22,918 nucleotides of DNA from Chara braunii (GCA_003427395.1 BFEA01000337.1:1065834-1088751), one strand, 5' to 3'. Positions 8,061 to 16,319 are shown, numbered from the stretch's first letter. A program made the numbers and translations. The notes: generated by a model from the sequence alone, not told the origin.

Positions 8061-8922
8061 GTCGATGACAGCGATGGGCTGCCTCCTAAGTAACGATCAA
8101 TGAATCAACTCCCCTGCCCTAACCAAATTGTCCAATTGGCAAAACAAACACACAATGTCATCCTGTTTTGGTCGTCGGTTTGTGATCAATAATGTGGTTT
8201 TTGCCTCACTCTGGTATAAATTGTTACTGCGGCCACTGAGCAGGGGAGCGTTACGTACACTTAAAGCTAAGGTGGCGGCTTCTTATGGCGAGGGGACGGA
8301 AAACTAACAAATGTAATAAGTTGGGTAGCGTGGGACTCAATCATACAACCTAAAGTTGCAAGAGGATTAGGGATAATTGACCCTGCAACACAGGCCACGA
8401 CACTTAGTCTTCAATGGATCAAAAAGCTAATCTTTGCTATAGATAGTCCCTGGAGACCCTTGGCCTTAGAACACCTGGCCTGTATGGCCCCCTTAGCTCC
8501 CCCAAGTGTACACCCTCTCACTTGGTTAGAGGACCGCTACTGGACTATCCCGCGCAAATGGCCTCGGAGGAGGGGAGAACCCAGGGAACTAATGGACTGC
8601 TTTTGACCGACACTTTTGCAGAGCTGGCGGAAACTCCCCCTCCCGGACAGAACCCCCAGAGCGGTGGGAGGAAGTGCTTCGTCAACCCCTCTTTGGGAAC
8701 CGCTGACTCACCGACAGTTTGGGCAAGGTTATGTGCAGTTCGGAGACCTCATGGAAGAGTTGGGTGAAAAACGGGGTTATTCGAATAAAAAATATCTGGA
8801 ACTGTGACTGCGGCAACTGGAAAACAGCTAACGAGCTACATAAGACCTTGAAGTATTGTCACCACACTGACCACAGTCTCAATACACTTATTGAGGCGGT
8901 GCCACTGTCCTAGTACAAAGTA
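8061..8922 (+). pseudogene. LINE post-RT region, heavily degraded
   Basis: Coding-like pieces in changing plus frames follow in the order expected of a LINE: IQPKVARGLGIIDPATQATT (about 8340), LQWIKKLIFAIDSPWRPLAL, then VHPLTWLEDRYWTIPRKWPR (about 8510). Next comes a frame at 8616-8807 with TPLWEPLTHRQFGQGYVQFG then DLMEELGEKRGY. The PLW ... GxxxxGDL order matches the region between RT and tail in plant LINEs. Several stops and at least three frame changes show that it is not functional. Confidence 0.65.
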
Positions 8923-9426
8923 TTGAGGAGAGGTCCCTCCCTGCAGGAAGAAGACTGGATAGCGGTAAAAGGGACCCCTGGTCAGGTGGGGATGATACAT
9001 ATGACCCGGACACAAGATGTCCTTATGGAAAAGTATGCAATAAACAGATCAGGAGCAATGCGAAGAGGGCGAGATCCCTTCATCTGGCAAGACAAAACCG
9101 ACATTTTCCAAATTCGAGTCCTTCGGGAGGGTGAGGAAGCCCGCGTTTTTCGACCAGACATTAGGATTCAAGACCTCCCTTTCGACCCTTTGGAATGGAA
9201 GTGGAAACCCACAGCGAGAAGAGTAAACCCTGCCGCTTTGATCAGCCTTCAAAAACTGACTGTTAAATCCACATACAAAATGCTCAGGCCCAAACGTTAC
9301 CTCAAGGACAGAATAATAGACAGGTGGGCAAAGCATCTCAATGTGGACCGCTCCCTTTTGACACCAATATCTTGGTTCCAAGACCGAAAAGAGAAACCTG
9401 CGAAGATTACTTCCTCTCAGTGGTAG
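8923..9426 (+). pseudogene. LINE pre-tail conserved region
   Basis: The open frame 8923-9426 encodes, from about 9080, KTDIFQIRVLREGEEARVF, LPFDPLEWKWKPTARR, KLTVKSTYKMLRPKRYLKDR and LLTPISWFQDRKEKPAK. It aligns throughout with the LINE fragments at 769-1125 (minus) and 1215-1540 (plus). The frame ends with TAG directly after SSQW, where the other plus copy continues into the tail, so this stop is a nonsense change and not the natural end. Confidence 0.75.
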
Positions 9427-10152
9427 ATAGCACATCGGTGTCTGCCAACTATGAACTGGCTGATTGGCCATACAAACCTGGAACAAAAAGACCGAGCCCT
9501 TCCCTGGTGCGCATGATGCCTGCCTGAGCGCCTTCCCACCATGGAGGAATGCAGAAACCATTGAACATATCTTTATGAAATGCTTGAGAGCGCAATTAAC
9601 GTGGCAATGGTGAGATAGAATCTGGAGAAAAATAATCCCCGACACTCCGTGGCCCTGGACCTGGAGGGCGATACTGTTAGGATATTGGCCTCAGGTCCAA
9701 GAGTTATCTACATTCACAGAAAATATGTTTCATCTAGGCCGTAGAGCTGTGCTCTGGGGGCTCTGGTGGCAACGCTGCCTCCTTGCCAGGGAGGGCGTGC
9801 AGATAGAAGGTCCTTAGGCCACGGAGCAGATCCAACAACAAATCCAGATGGAGCTTATGAGAAAATGGCAAACTTTGAAGCGCCAGCTGGACCTCTTTCG
9901 GACTAATCAGCATATAATCATATTAGGAAGGCAATCTCCTCCTTCGGAAGAGACTGGTTGGGAGGGGATGGTGGCAGATGGGTGGCGAGAGTAGAGTGGA
10001 GTGGTAACAGGGAGGACCAACGGCAGCAGGACTTGGTAGAATACAGGGACTACCGCCTCATTTTCAACAACTGGTTGAATATAGACCCTTCTGTTCCGCT
10101 CCGCCCCCGACAGACTTCTCTGATCCTTTCCCACGACATCCGCTTTCCTTGA
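9427..10152 (+). pseudogene. LINE C-terminal tail, degraded
   Basis: After the TAG the same protein continues in broken frames. These include IAHRCLPTMNWLIGHTNLEQ, AETIEHIFMKCLRAQLTW (cysteine kept, unlike the copy near 1.68 kb), IWRKIIPDTPWPWTWRAI, then ENMFHLGRRAVLWGLWWQRC. The C-terminal stretch MRKWQTLKRQLDLFR is followed, in the frame 9958-10152, by VEWSGNREDQRQQDLVEYRD and YRLIFNNWLNIDPSVP. The order is identical to the copy at 1540-2290. The retained ET-x-EH-x3-K-C suggests a zf-RVT-like domain, but the N-terminal CxxC pair is not visible. Confidence 0.75.
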
Positions 10153-10334
10153 TCGAGACAATTGTCTGAGAGTGTACATGGAGTGTACATGGATGGGTAA
10201 GGGTGTGCCTGAGTGAGCCTGAGTGTGACAGAGGTGACTAGATTGCTTGTATGTTGGGTACATTATTCTAAAGTCCTCTCAAACGATAGATGACAAAACA
10301 CCCCAGGTCTTCGGTGCCCCTCCGGGCCCTGGGG
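10153..10334 (+). other. 3' untranslated part of the LINE, up to the gap
   Basis: TGTACATGGAGTGTACATGG is a short direct duplication (about 10174-10193). The sequence ends in GGGCCCTGGGG immediately before the assembly gap, resembling the GC-rich 3' block of the LINE copy at about 2371-2402. No gene is seen. Confidence 0.45.
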
Positions 10335-10564
10335 NNNNNNNNNNNNNNNNNNNNNNNNNNNNNNNNNNNNNNNNNNNNNNNNNNNNNNNNNNNNNNNNNN
10401 NNNNNNNNNNNNNNNNNNNNNNNNNNNNNNNNNNNNNNNNNNNNNNNNNNNNNNNNNNNNNNNNNNNNNNNNNNNNNNNNNNNNNNNNNNNNNNNNNNNN
10501 NNNNNNNNNNNNNNNNNNNNNNNNNNNNNNNNNNNNNNNNNNNNNNNNNNNNNNNNNNNNNNNN
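10335..10564. other. Assembly gap (230 N)
   Basis: A run of undetermined bases. It begins inside a GC-rich, self-complementary block and ends at a poly-A run, both of which commonly stop short-read assembly. Open frames that appear to cross it are meaningless. Confidence 1.

Positions 10565-10594
<30 letters not shown>
10565..10594 (+). repeat. Poly-A run of 30 bp
   Basis: An uninterrupted A run directly after the gap. It is plausibly the 3' poly-A tail of the plus-strand LINE to its left, but the gap prevents proof. Confidence 0.6.
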
Positions 10595-10596
<2 letters not shown>

Positions 10597-10625
10597 TTCC
10601 AACTATGATCCTGCATGCACATATC

Positions 10626-10774
10626 AGTACTTGGCCCAACTATCAGCCATGGGAAAAATAGAGTAGAAACGTTTCTACTATCTAGTTGGACGAGGTTCTC
10701 CTGTAGTGGGCCGTACATTTCCTAAAATTGTGGCTTGTTAATGGGGACGACTTTAGGAAGTACGGGTGGTTTAA
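10626..10774. mobile_element. TTAA-flanked MITE, copy 2 (inverted)
   Basis: Read on the minus strand, this matches 3669-3828 nearly end to end: TTAAACCACCCGTACTTCCT, TTTTAGGAAATGTACGGCCC, ACTACAGGAGAACC and GGGCCAAGTACT. The outer end at about 10620 has diverged (ATATC instead of ACCACC), so only one TIR is intact. A perfect 18-bp palindrome, AGTAGAAACGTTTCTACT, lies at 10662-10679; copy 1 has an imperfect version there. There is no coding capacity. Confidence 0.8.
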
Positions 10775-10960
10775 ACCACCAGTCCTTGGGGCATACATCG
10801 GCTGCTGGCCCCTCACCGCGATTTTGAAATGCGATAAACAGGACAAAGGCCATTCATGAGATTTATCAACGGAGGCTTGGCCCTGAAGGTCGCATCTCAT
10901 TAAAACGACGGGCCGATGTACGGTCCGAGTAGTACGTTTTTAGGTCGTTAACGCGGTGGC
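10765..10960. repeat. Second AAACCACC end abutting the MITE
   Basis: GGTGGTTTAAACCACC (10765-10780) is a perfect palindrome formed where the right end of MITE copy 2 meets a second TTAAACCACCAGTCCTTGG sequence running the other way. The 180 bp to its right contains TACATCGGC (about 10795) and GCCGATGTA (about 10911) as an inverted pair, so a related or second element may begin here. Its far end is not clear. Confidence 0.4.
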
Positions 10961-11318
10961 TGAATCGGTGCGCCATGCAGGTCCATATGCATTTCCGTCA
11001 GAGCCTCCCCAGAGGGGCCCTTAAGACCCCCTGGGGTACTGGTTGTTTAACACAGCGCTGTGGAAAGCGCAGCACAAGGGACCAACATGGATGGTGGCAG
11101 CCGGTTGGCGTTGTCCCTGCGGCAGATTGGAATGTGAGGGGTCGGCAAGAACCCACATTGAGAAAAACTGGGGGTTTAATGGCACAAAATGGTTTGAAAT
11201 CCCCAAGAGCGGGTAGGGTAAAAACCCCAATTATCCATTGAGGACATCGAGGGATTCATCCAAGGGATAGTCAGATGTTAGTCGATCAGGAGTCAGGAGA
11301 CGGATGCAACAATTGTAG

Positions 11319-11320
<2 letters not shown>
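10961..11320. other. Unassigned sequence
   Basis: Contains a GC-rich block near 11005-11035 (CCTCCCCAGAGGGGCCC and CCCCCTGGGG) resembling the GC-rich ends near 2.39 and 10.32 kb. An 88-codon plus frame and a minus frame overlap it, without recognisable domains. No gene is called. Confidence 0.35.

Positions 11321-11398
<78 letters not shown>
11321..11398. repeat. (TC)n microsatellite, about 78 bp
   Basis: Perfect TC dinucleotide repeat, pyrimidine-rich on the plus strand. It continues as scattered CTCTCT stretches to about 11515. Confidence 0.95.
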
Positions 11399-11400
<2 letters not shown>

Positions 11401-11513
11401 GCGTGCACATGTGGACAGTCACTACCTTTCATCTCCTCTCTCTCGCCCACACTCCCTGGCTCTCTCTCTCTCATCCTTGTCTCTCACCCTCTCTCTCTCT
11501 CCCCTCACTTTCT

Positions 11514-11909
11514 CTAGCCCAAAGTGCTCCTACCTTCTCCCCCATTTGAGGTAGTGATTATAAATTGCCTGCAAGGAAGCCTCAACCAAAGCTCATGGGC
11601 TACCGTATACAGCCCATTGGCCCCATCCCCTATAGCTCCTGAATTCTCCGCTCCCACTGCTCTTTCAGTCACGTGAACACAGGTTACCTTACAAGCAGCC
11701 GTCACCACTTCGTCGGAGGGAAATGATGCTGAATGTTCATGTACTAGGCTCTCTGATGCAGACACTACGCAAACGAGCAGCCGTATTTCCCCAAAAGAAT
11801 CTGCCTTTTTCCATGAATTATCGTTGCTACCTCTCACGCTCTTCGATCCCGTACGTTTGGCTTGTTCGAACATACTCTGAAAGAAACTCCCGTCTTCCCT
11901 CGAACACAA
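11514..11909 (-). other. Unclassified ORF of 131 codons
   Basis: A minus-strand open frame ends beside the CT-rich tract. It has mixed composition, with mid-protein acidic and small residues (AVGAENSGAIGDGANGLYTV), and is not low-complexity like most open frames nearby. I recognise no domain, signal peptide or membrane segment. It could be an exon, part of a decayed element, or chance. Confidence 0.2.
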
Positions 11910-12129
11910 CCCGCACCCTCATTATGGCTGTGCTGAACTAGAAAGATAGCGTGTACACATTCATTATCGGGGTGCATTGTGTTTGGGGGAAGAGAGTAGC
12001 CACACTCCCTTCGAAGATTCCACCTCACTAACCACCGCGCACCCCCCCCCCCCACCCCCCCCGGCCGGGAGAAGATCCCAGTCTACTTACTCTACTCCAC
12101 ATTCTCATCTGCTTTTAGACCCCCCTGCC
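11910..12129. other. Spacer with poly-C run
   Basis: C-rich simple sequence at about 12039-12062 (two C runs split by an A). No gene is seen. Confidence 0.5.
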
Positions 12130-12240
12130 CTAGAGTTTTCCCTCTAACTTGAATAAAATGCACAGCCATTACCCCTGTATCCAGACTGAAAGTTGCCCTA
12201 TATACAGCCATAATGTTGGCACAGTCTGATCTGGAAAAGA
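12130..12240. mobile_element. Hairpin MITE (family Y), copy 2, inverted
   Basis: On the minus strand CATTATGGCTGTATATAGGG, then CAACTTTCAGTCTGGATACA, matches the interior of the copies at 3870-3980 and 12884-12992. The terminal repeats are badly eroded, so this is the oldest-looking copy and its ends are approximate. Confidence 0.7.
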
Positions 12241-12615
12241 CAGCAACTTTGTCATCCCAGTCAGGTGGACCTTGAGTGCTACGGCACTGCCTCATGTCGT
12301 CTCCCGCACTGCATGCAGCCCATTTAGGGCCTCGCCACACCACTACCAGAATGTGAAAAATGGAGCATGCATCTTCTGCAAAAACATGGAAAGATACACC
12401 CGCCATAGGTTTTCTCTTTTCACATTCCGTGAGCTGCGTTAGTCTTTGTCTTTCTGGTTTCCTTTTCTTGATTGCTTTTTTTGACAGAAAGAACAAAAGT
12501 TCTGATCTTGTACAGAATTACAGAATTGGTCCGTCTATGTTCAGATAGGACCCCCAACTGGTGCCAAAAAAAAAAGAAAGAAAGAAGAAAAAGGGAACAC
12601 TCTGTTCCTGTTGTT
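12241..12615. other. Unassigned, ending in a purine-rich run
   Basis: No recognisable coding motif on either strand. AGAAAGAAGAAAAAGGG at 12579-12595 is repeated exactly at 12838-12854, flanking the foldback element. Confidence 0.4.
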
Positions 12616-12815
12616 TAAGGGGTAACTTCAGTAGAATCACAAAAAGGAGTTACAATTGCACTATGGGGCAAGCTACAGTTTGCAATTTTGTGCAGTGCCA
12701 CCCTACCTGGACAGAAAGCTGGGTTGTATTACACTGCCCAAGCTGCAATTCAGAACTGTATCTTGGCCCATAGTACAATTATAACTCAGTTTTGTGACTC
12801 CCGTGTAGTTTCCTC
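12616..12815. mobile_element. Foldback element (family X), copy 1
   Basis: The two halves are imperfect complements. GTAACTTCAGTAGAATCACA, GAGTTACAATTGCACTATGG and GCAAGCTACAGTTTGCAATT on the left correspond to the reverse complement of the right half (for example ACTATGGGCCAAGATACAGT). It folds into one long hairpin with its apex near 12715. A second, inverted copy is at 13287-13440. Exact 17-bp purine-rich repeats flank it at 12579-12595 and 12838-12854. It is non-coding. Confidence 0.75.
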
Positions 12816-12883
12816 CTTTTGCTTTTGTAAATTAAAAAGAAAGAAGAAAAAGGGTACTAACTGCATGGATCCCAGGGGGCCAA

Positions 12884-12992
12884 CTACCGTCTTCACCCGA
12901 ATGGATCACATGATCATTATAGCTGTATTTGGGACAACTGTCAGTCTAGATACAGTAATGATGACCATGCGTTCTATTCGGATGAAGATGAT
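12884..12992. mobile_element. Hairpin MITE (family Y), copy 3
   Basis: CTACCGTCTTCACCCGAA at 12884-12901 is identical to the left end of the copy at 3870. The interior (TCATTATAGCTGTATTTGGG and AGTCTAGATACAG) is nearly identical. The right end (GTTCTATTCGGATGAAGATG) has changed slightly. Same orientation as the 3.9-kb copy. Confidence 0.8.
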
Positions 12993-13286
12993 GGTTTGGT
13001 TTCTATTCTTCATTGCACACCGCGACCAGTTGAAACCGGTAGGGCTACTCGCCACGCAGGACCTCAGCTTCTGCCATATCTGGACTTCTCAATTATTTTT
13101 CGTAATCCAGTCAGAGTTTGGGATACCTATCTTGCGGTTTTCGCCTGCTCTCTCGTCCCCCTTTTCTCTGCCCCTTTGCTCTCCTTGTACTGGTTTGGTA
13201 TTGGTCATGTCCCATGGTTGTTATGTCCTATCGCGTTTCATTCGATCTCGTACATGTCCACCTCTTTTTTGTCTATGCTGATAAGC
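12993..13286. other. Unassigned spacer between MITEs
   Basis: Pyrimidine-rich on the plus strand. Open frames of up to about 190 codons pass through it, but they also run through the flanking MITEs and contain no recognisable domain, so they are not called. Confidence 0.4.
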
Positions 13287-13440
13287 TGACAAACAAGATA
13301 CAGTTTCGAATAGCAGTTTGGGCAAGGTATTCAACCCAGCTTTCTGGCCAGGTAGGGTGTCCTAAGTGCAATTGCAAACTGTATCTTGCCCCATAGTGCA
13401 ATTATAACTCCTTTCTGTGACTCTACTGAAGTCACCTCTT
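13287..13440. mobile_element. Foldback element (family X), copy 2, inverted and truncated
   Basis: On the minus strand GTGACTTCAGTAGAGTCACA, GGAGTTATAATTGCACTATG, GGGCAAGATACAGTTTGCAA and CAGAAAGCTGGGTTG match the left half and loop of copy 1. The far arm survives only up to AACTGTATCTTG near 13300. Confidence 0.75.
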
Positions 13441-13532
13441 AATTTTATTTCGACTTGTCACAATAATTTTACCTGCTATGCGGTTGGGGGGAAGGTTTGG
13501 GATAAACAAAGGGCCCAAGTGGAACCTGACAC

Positions 13533-13716
13533 CAGCTAGCCTAGCTCAGTTGGTAGACCAGGGAAATGTTCAAATACAGACCAAATTTCAAATCCTTTTT
13601 TTTTTTTTTTTCAGAATTCAAATCTAAATGCAACCACATGAACAGAATAAATATTATGATAAAACAATTCTGAAGAAGGGCCGGCCGTGTCAATGCTGAA
13701 TTACCTGGGGCACAGA
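13533..13716 (+). repeat. tRNA-derived SINE-like unit 1
   Basis: TAGCTCAGTTGG at 13542-13553 is a textbook tRNA A box (RNA polymerase III promoter). ATTTCAAATCC at 13585-13595 is in B-box position, 43 bp downstream, and close to GGTTCGAATCC. A T run (13595-13611) follows, then AT-rich sequence ending in ATTCTGAA ... TTACCTGGGG. No cloverleaf acceptor or anticodon stem can be built, so it is not a tRNA gene. Unit 2 follows directly with the same order of motifs. Confidence 0.6.
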
Positions 13717-13840
13717 CGGGCCTAGCTCAGTTGGCACACCTTCGAACTGATGAAATACAAACTCAGTCTGTGTTTCGAATGCAGACAAAATCAGATGACC
13801 AGAATAAATCATTCTGAATTACCTGGGGCTGGTCACTTCA
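13717..13840 (+). repeat. tRNA-derived SINE-like unit 2
   Basis: TAGCTCAGTTGG at 13723-13734 is the A box and GTTTCGAATGC at 13772-13782 the B box, 49 bp downstream. AGAATAAAT, ATTCTGAA and TTACCTGGGG recur in the same order as in unit 1, so the two are a head-to-tail pair. Unit 2 is shorter, lacking the T run. Family boundaries are approximate. Confidence 0.6.
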
Positions 13841-14072
13841 ATGATGATATCTCAAGGCCGTCACACTACCTAGTCAGCTCTCGTGGGCCACGGCAACCAT
13901 GTCTATACGTTGTGGATGTGGAGCTTGTCCGGCATGCCTCGAGGAGAAGGAGTGCCTGCTGGCGGTGGGTGTGGTGCGTTGCGTGTGATAAATGGATGAC
14001 CTGGAGCGCTGGTGCTTCTCTCCTGTTATATGCTATATGCAACCAAGATCAGGGCGCGATTGGCGCTGCTGG
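13841..14072. other. Unassigned spacer
   Basis: No recognisable gene. A plus frame across this region and the neighbouring repeats shows no domain. Confidence 0.4.
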
Positions 14073-14807
14073 TCTCAGATATGGAGCTTTATTTCTCAAA
14101 CAACACATTGATATTGCTAAGCTTTTTTCCATCGAGACGGCCGTGAGCTTCCTTGATTAGCACAGATTGGTTTTCCTGCACGCTGAGTCGCTTGGCCAGG
14201 GGAATTATGGTTTCCCATTATTACGTCTTGTTCCTTTGCCAAGGAAAACTATGAGCTGACTTGCTGAAGAAGAGTGGTCTTTATAGCTTGTTTCATCTTA
14301 TGTGGGTAATAGATGTTGGATTGCCGCTTCTCAGATATGGATCTTTATTTGCCAAGTTTTTTTTTCCATCGAAACGGCTGTGAGCTCCCTTGATTAGCAC
14401 GGATTGGTTTTCCTGTACACTGAGTCACTTGGCCAGGGGAATTATGGTTAAACTTTCCGGTACGTCTTGTTCCTTTGCCAAGGAAAACTATGAGCTGACT
14501 TCCTGAAGACGAGTGGTCTTCATAGCTTGTTTCATATTATGAGGTTAATAGACTTTGGATTGCGGCTTCTCAGATATGGAGCTTTATTCACCAAGTTTTT
14601 TTCACATCGAGACAGCTCTGAGCTTCCTTGATGAGCACAGATTGGTCTTCCTGTACGCTGAGTCGCTTGGCCAGGGGTATTATGGTTTCCCGTACATCTT
14701 GTTCCTTTGCCAAGGAAAACTATGTGCTGACTTGCTGAAGAAGAGTGGTCTTTATATCTTGTTTCATCTTATGAGGTTAATCGACTTTGGACTGCTGCTT
14801 TAGGTAA
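14073..14807 (+). repeat. Three tandem units of about 240 bp
   Basis: Direct repeats start at TCTCAGATATGG at 14073, 14329 and 14568 (periods 256 and 239). Shared blocks include CATCGAGACGGC-like, GAGCTTCCTTGATTAGCACA, CTTGGCCAGGGGAATTATGG, TTCCTTTGCCAAGGAAAACT and AGAGTGGTCTTTATAGCTTG. Each unit carries the small stem TTCCTT-TGCC-AAGGAA. Identity between units is about 85-90% by eye. It could be a local satellite or part of a larger repeat. I see no coding frame shared by all units. Confidence 0.9.
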
Positions 14808-14831
14808 AAAATAAATTGGTGCAATAGAATA

Positions 14832-15000
14832 CATTAGGGTTAGGGTGGTTAACTAGGCCCTGGGAATTCGTAGAAACCTTCATTAGGTTTACGTGTCTTT
14901 TTATCTGTTGATTGTTGAATTCATTAGGGTTAGGGTGGGTAACTGGGCCCTGGAAAAACCTTCATCAGTTTGTTTTATCGGTTGGTTGTTGCCGGCTTTT
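14832..15000 (+). repeat. Two tandem 90-bp units with TTAGGG doublets
   Basis: CATTAGGGTTAGGGTGG occurs at 14832 and 14922, followed in both by GTAACT-GGCCCTGG, AAACCTTCAT and later TTGATTGTTG-like sequence. Each unit begins with a (TTAGGG)2 motif. With only two hexamers per unit it is not a telomere tract. Confidence 0.8.
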
Positions 15001-15308
15001 CGTTCCCATTCATAGTCGCGGTGGCAATTGATGTTTTATGGAATTGATAGATTTGATCGGGTATTTTGTTGTGCCGCTTTTTGGTGTTTTTTTAGTACAA
15101 GTATTGATGATTTGGTAGAGTTTTTTTTTTTTTTTTGGAAGACAGTGGTTTTTCTGCAGGGGAGGGGCTCCACCCGATGAAGCGGGATTGGAGATGACCC
15201 CTGAATTTGCAGCTTGCCGATATTGTGTTTCTGCCTTGGGCACTGGCCCCTGAATTGTTTTTCTTGGTCTGGTCTGCAGACTCTGCACTTTTACGGTATG
15301 CAACAGTG
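15001..15308. other. Unassigned, with a poly-T run
   Basis: T run at 15121-15136, followed by GGGGAGGGGCTCCACCC. No gene is recognised. Confidence 0.4.
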
Positions 15309-15310
15309 TA

Positions 15311-15354
<44 letters not shown>

Positions 15355-15357
15355 TTG

Positions 15358-15412
<55 letters not shown>

Positions 15413-15437
15413 GCATAAGTTGTCTGTGTTGTGTATT

Positions 15438-15472
<35 letters not shown>

Positions 15473-15500
15473 GGGTGGGTGTGGGTGTGGGTGTGTGCAT
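15309..15500. repeat. Compound (TG)n-(GA)n-(TG)n microsatellite
   Basis: TG repeats 15309-15334, GA repeats 15333-15354, TG repeats about 15359-15411, then a short unique insert and further TG/GGGTGTGGGTG repeats to about 15497. Open frames on both strands here only reflect the repeat. Confidence 0.95.
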
Positions 15501-15559
15501 GTCTGGATGATACTGAACACCTGGGTGGGCTTCTTTTGGAACAGTGCTTTGTGGTAGGG

Positions 15560-15800
15560 GAGATAAGCGCACAAGAAAGGGCAAGATCTTCAAGAAATCC
15601 TTTGGGAATGTAAGTCGAGCTTCTGTGCTCATCTTCTGACCTGTTCTCTGAATCATGCTCATCTCTCCCTGTAGCTGTGCATTGGCACCCCTCTGTTCTT
15701 GCGTCCCTTCTCCTCCTCCCCCGTCCTCTCTTCTTCCATTCTCATCCGTTCTCCTCGCTGTAGTGGCTGGCTCATGATTCTGCGCGACTGGCAGAAAGAA
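15560..15800 (-). other. Possible small exon, uncertain
   Basis: On the minus strand a Glu/Arg/Gly-rich frame (NHEPATTARRTDENGRREDG and GANAQLQGEMSMIQRTGQ) is preceded by TTTCTTTCTGCCAG (about 15800-15787), which looks like a polypyrimidine tract plus splice acceptor. There is no recognisable domain. The downstream frame runs into the TG microsatellite, so only the segment above about 15560 could be real. Chance is a fair alternative. Confidence 0.2.
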
Positions 15801-15894
15801 ATCTCTTGTTGTCACAACAATGCTATTGTGCTTCAGACTCGTCATACGGCTTTTTTTCTTTGCTTTGTTTGGACTCTGCACTGACGTGTTTTAC

Positions 15895-15992
15895 TGTGTC
15901 TCTCTGTCTCTCTGTCGGCCTCTGTCTCTGTCTGTCTGTCTGTTTGTCGGCCTCTGTCTGTCTGTGTGTCTGTCTGTCTGTGTGTCTGTCTT

Positions 15993-16053
<61 letters not shown>

Positions 16054-16057
16054 TTCC

Positions 16058-16103
<46 letters not shown>

Positions 16104-16248
16104 GTCTGTCTTGTCTTCCCCTGTCTCTGTCTCTTCCACTGTCTCTGTCTGTCCGTCTTCTCTTCCACTGTCTCTGTCTGTCCGTCTTCTCTTCCACTGT
16201 CTCTGTCTGTCTGTCTTCTCTTTCCCTGTCTCTGTCTGTCTGTGTCCG

Positions 16249-16252
<4 letters not shown>
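15895..16252. repeat. (TCTG)n satellite with 29-bp minisatellite
   Basis: TCTG tetranucleotide repeats, most regular at about 15985-16105. They are followed at about 16139-16240 by units of about 29 bp (TGTCTCTGTCTGTCCGTCTT plus CTCTTCCAC), about three copies. Long open frames on both strands are artefacts of the repeat. Confidence 0.95.

Positions 16253-16319
<67 letters not shown>
16253..16319. repeat. (TC)n microsatellite
   Basis: About 67 bp of perfect TC repeat, continuous with the TCTG satellite to its left. Confidence 0.95.

Noticed and set aside
10247-10718. Open frames crossing the run of N
   Set aside because: They consist of unknown residues plus a poly-Lys or poly-Phe stretch from the poly-A run.
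12688-13281. 197-codon plus-strand frame
   Set aside because: It runs through a foldback element and a hairpin MITE, has no domain, and its composition follows the pyrimidine-rich DNA.
13542-13595. tRNA gene
   Set aside because: The A and B box words are present, but no acceptor stem, anticodon stem or anticodon loop can be paired. A tRNA-derived SINE head explains it better.
14073-14807. CRISPR array
   Set aside because: Only three ~240-bp units, with no short identical repeat alternating with unique spacers, in a eukaryotic setting.
14832-14940. True telomere or chromosome end
   Set aside because: Only two hexamers per unit, embedded in a longer repeat with ordinary sequence on both sides.
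15309-15500. His/Thr-rich or Cys/Val-rich proteins
   Set aside because: These are translations of the TG/CA microsatellite.
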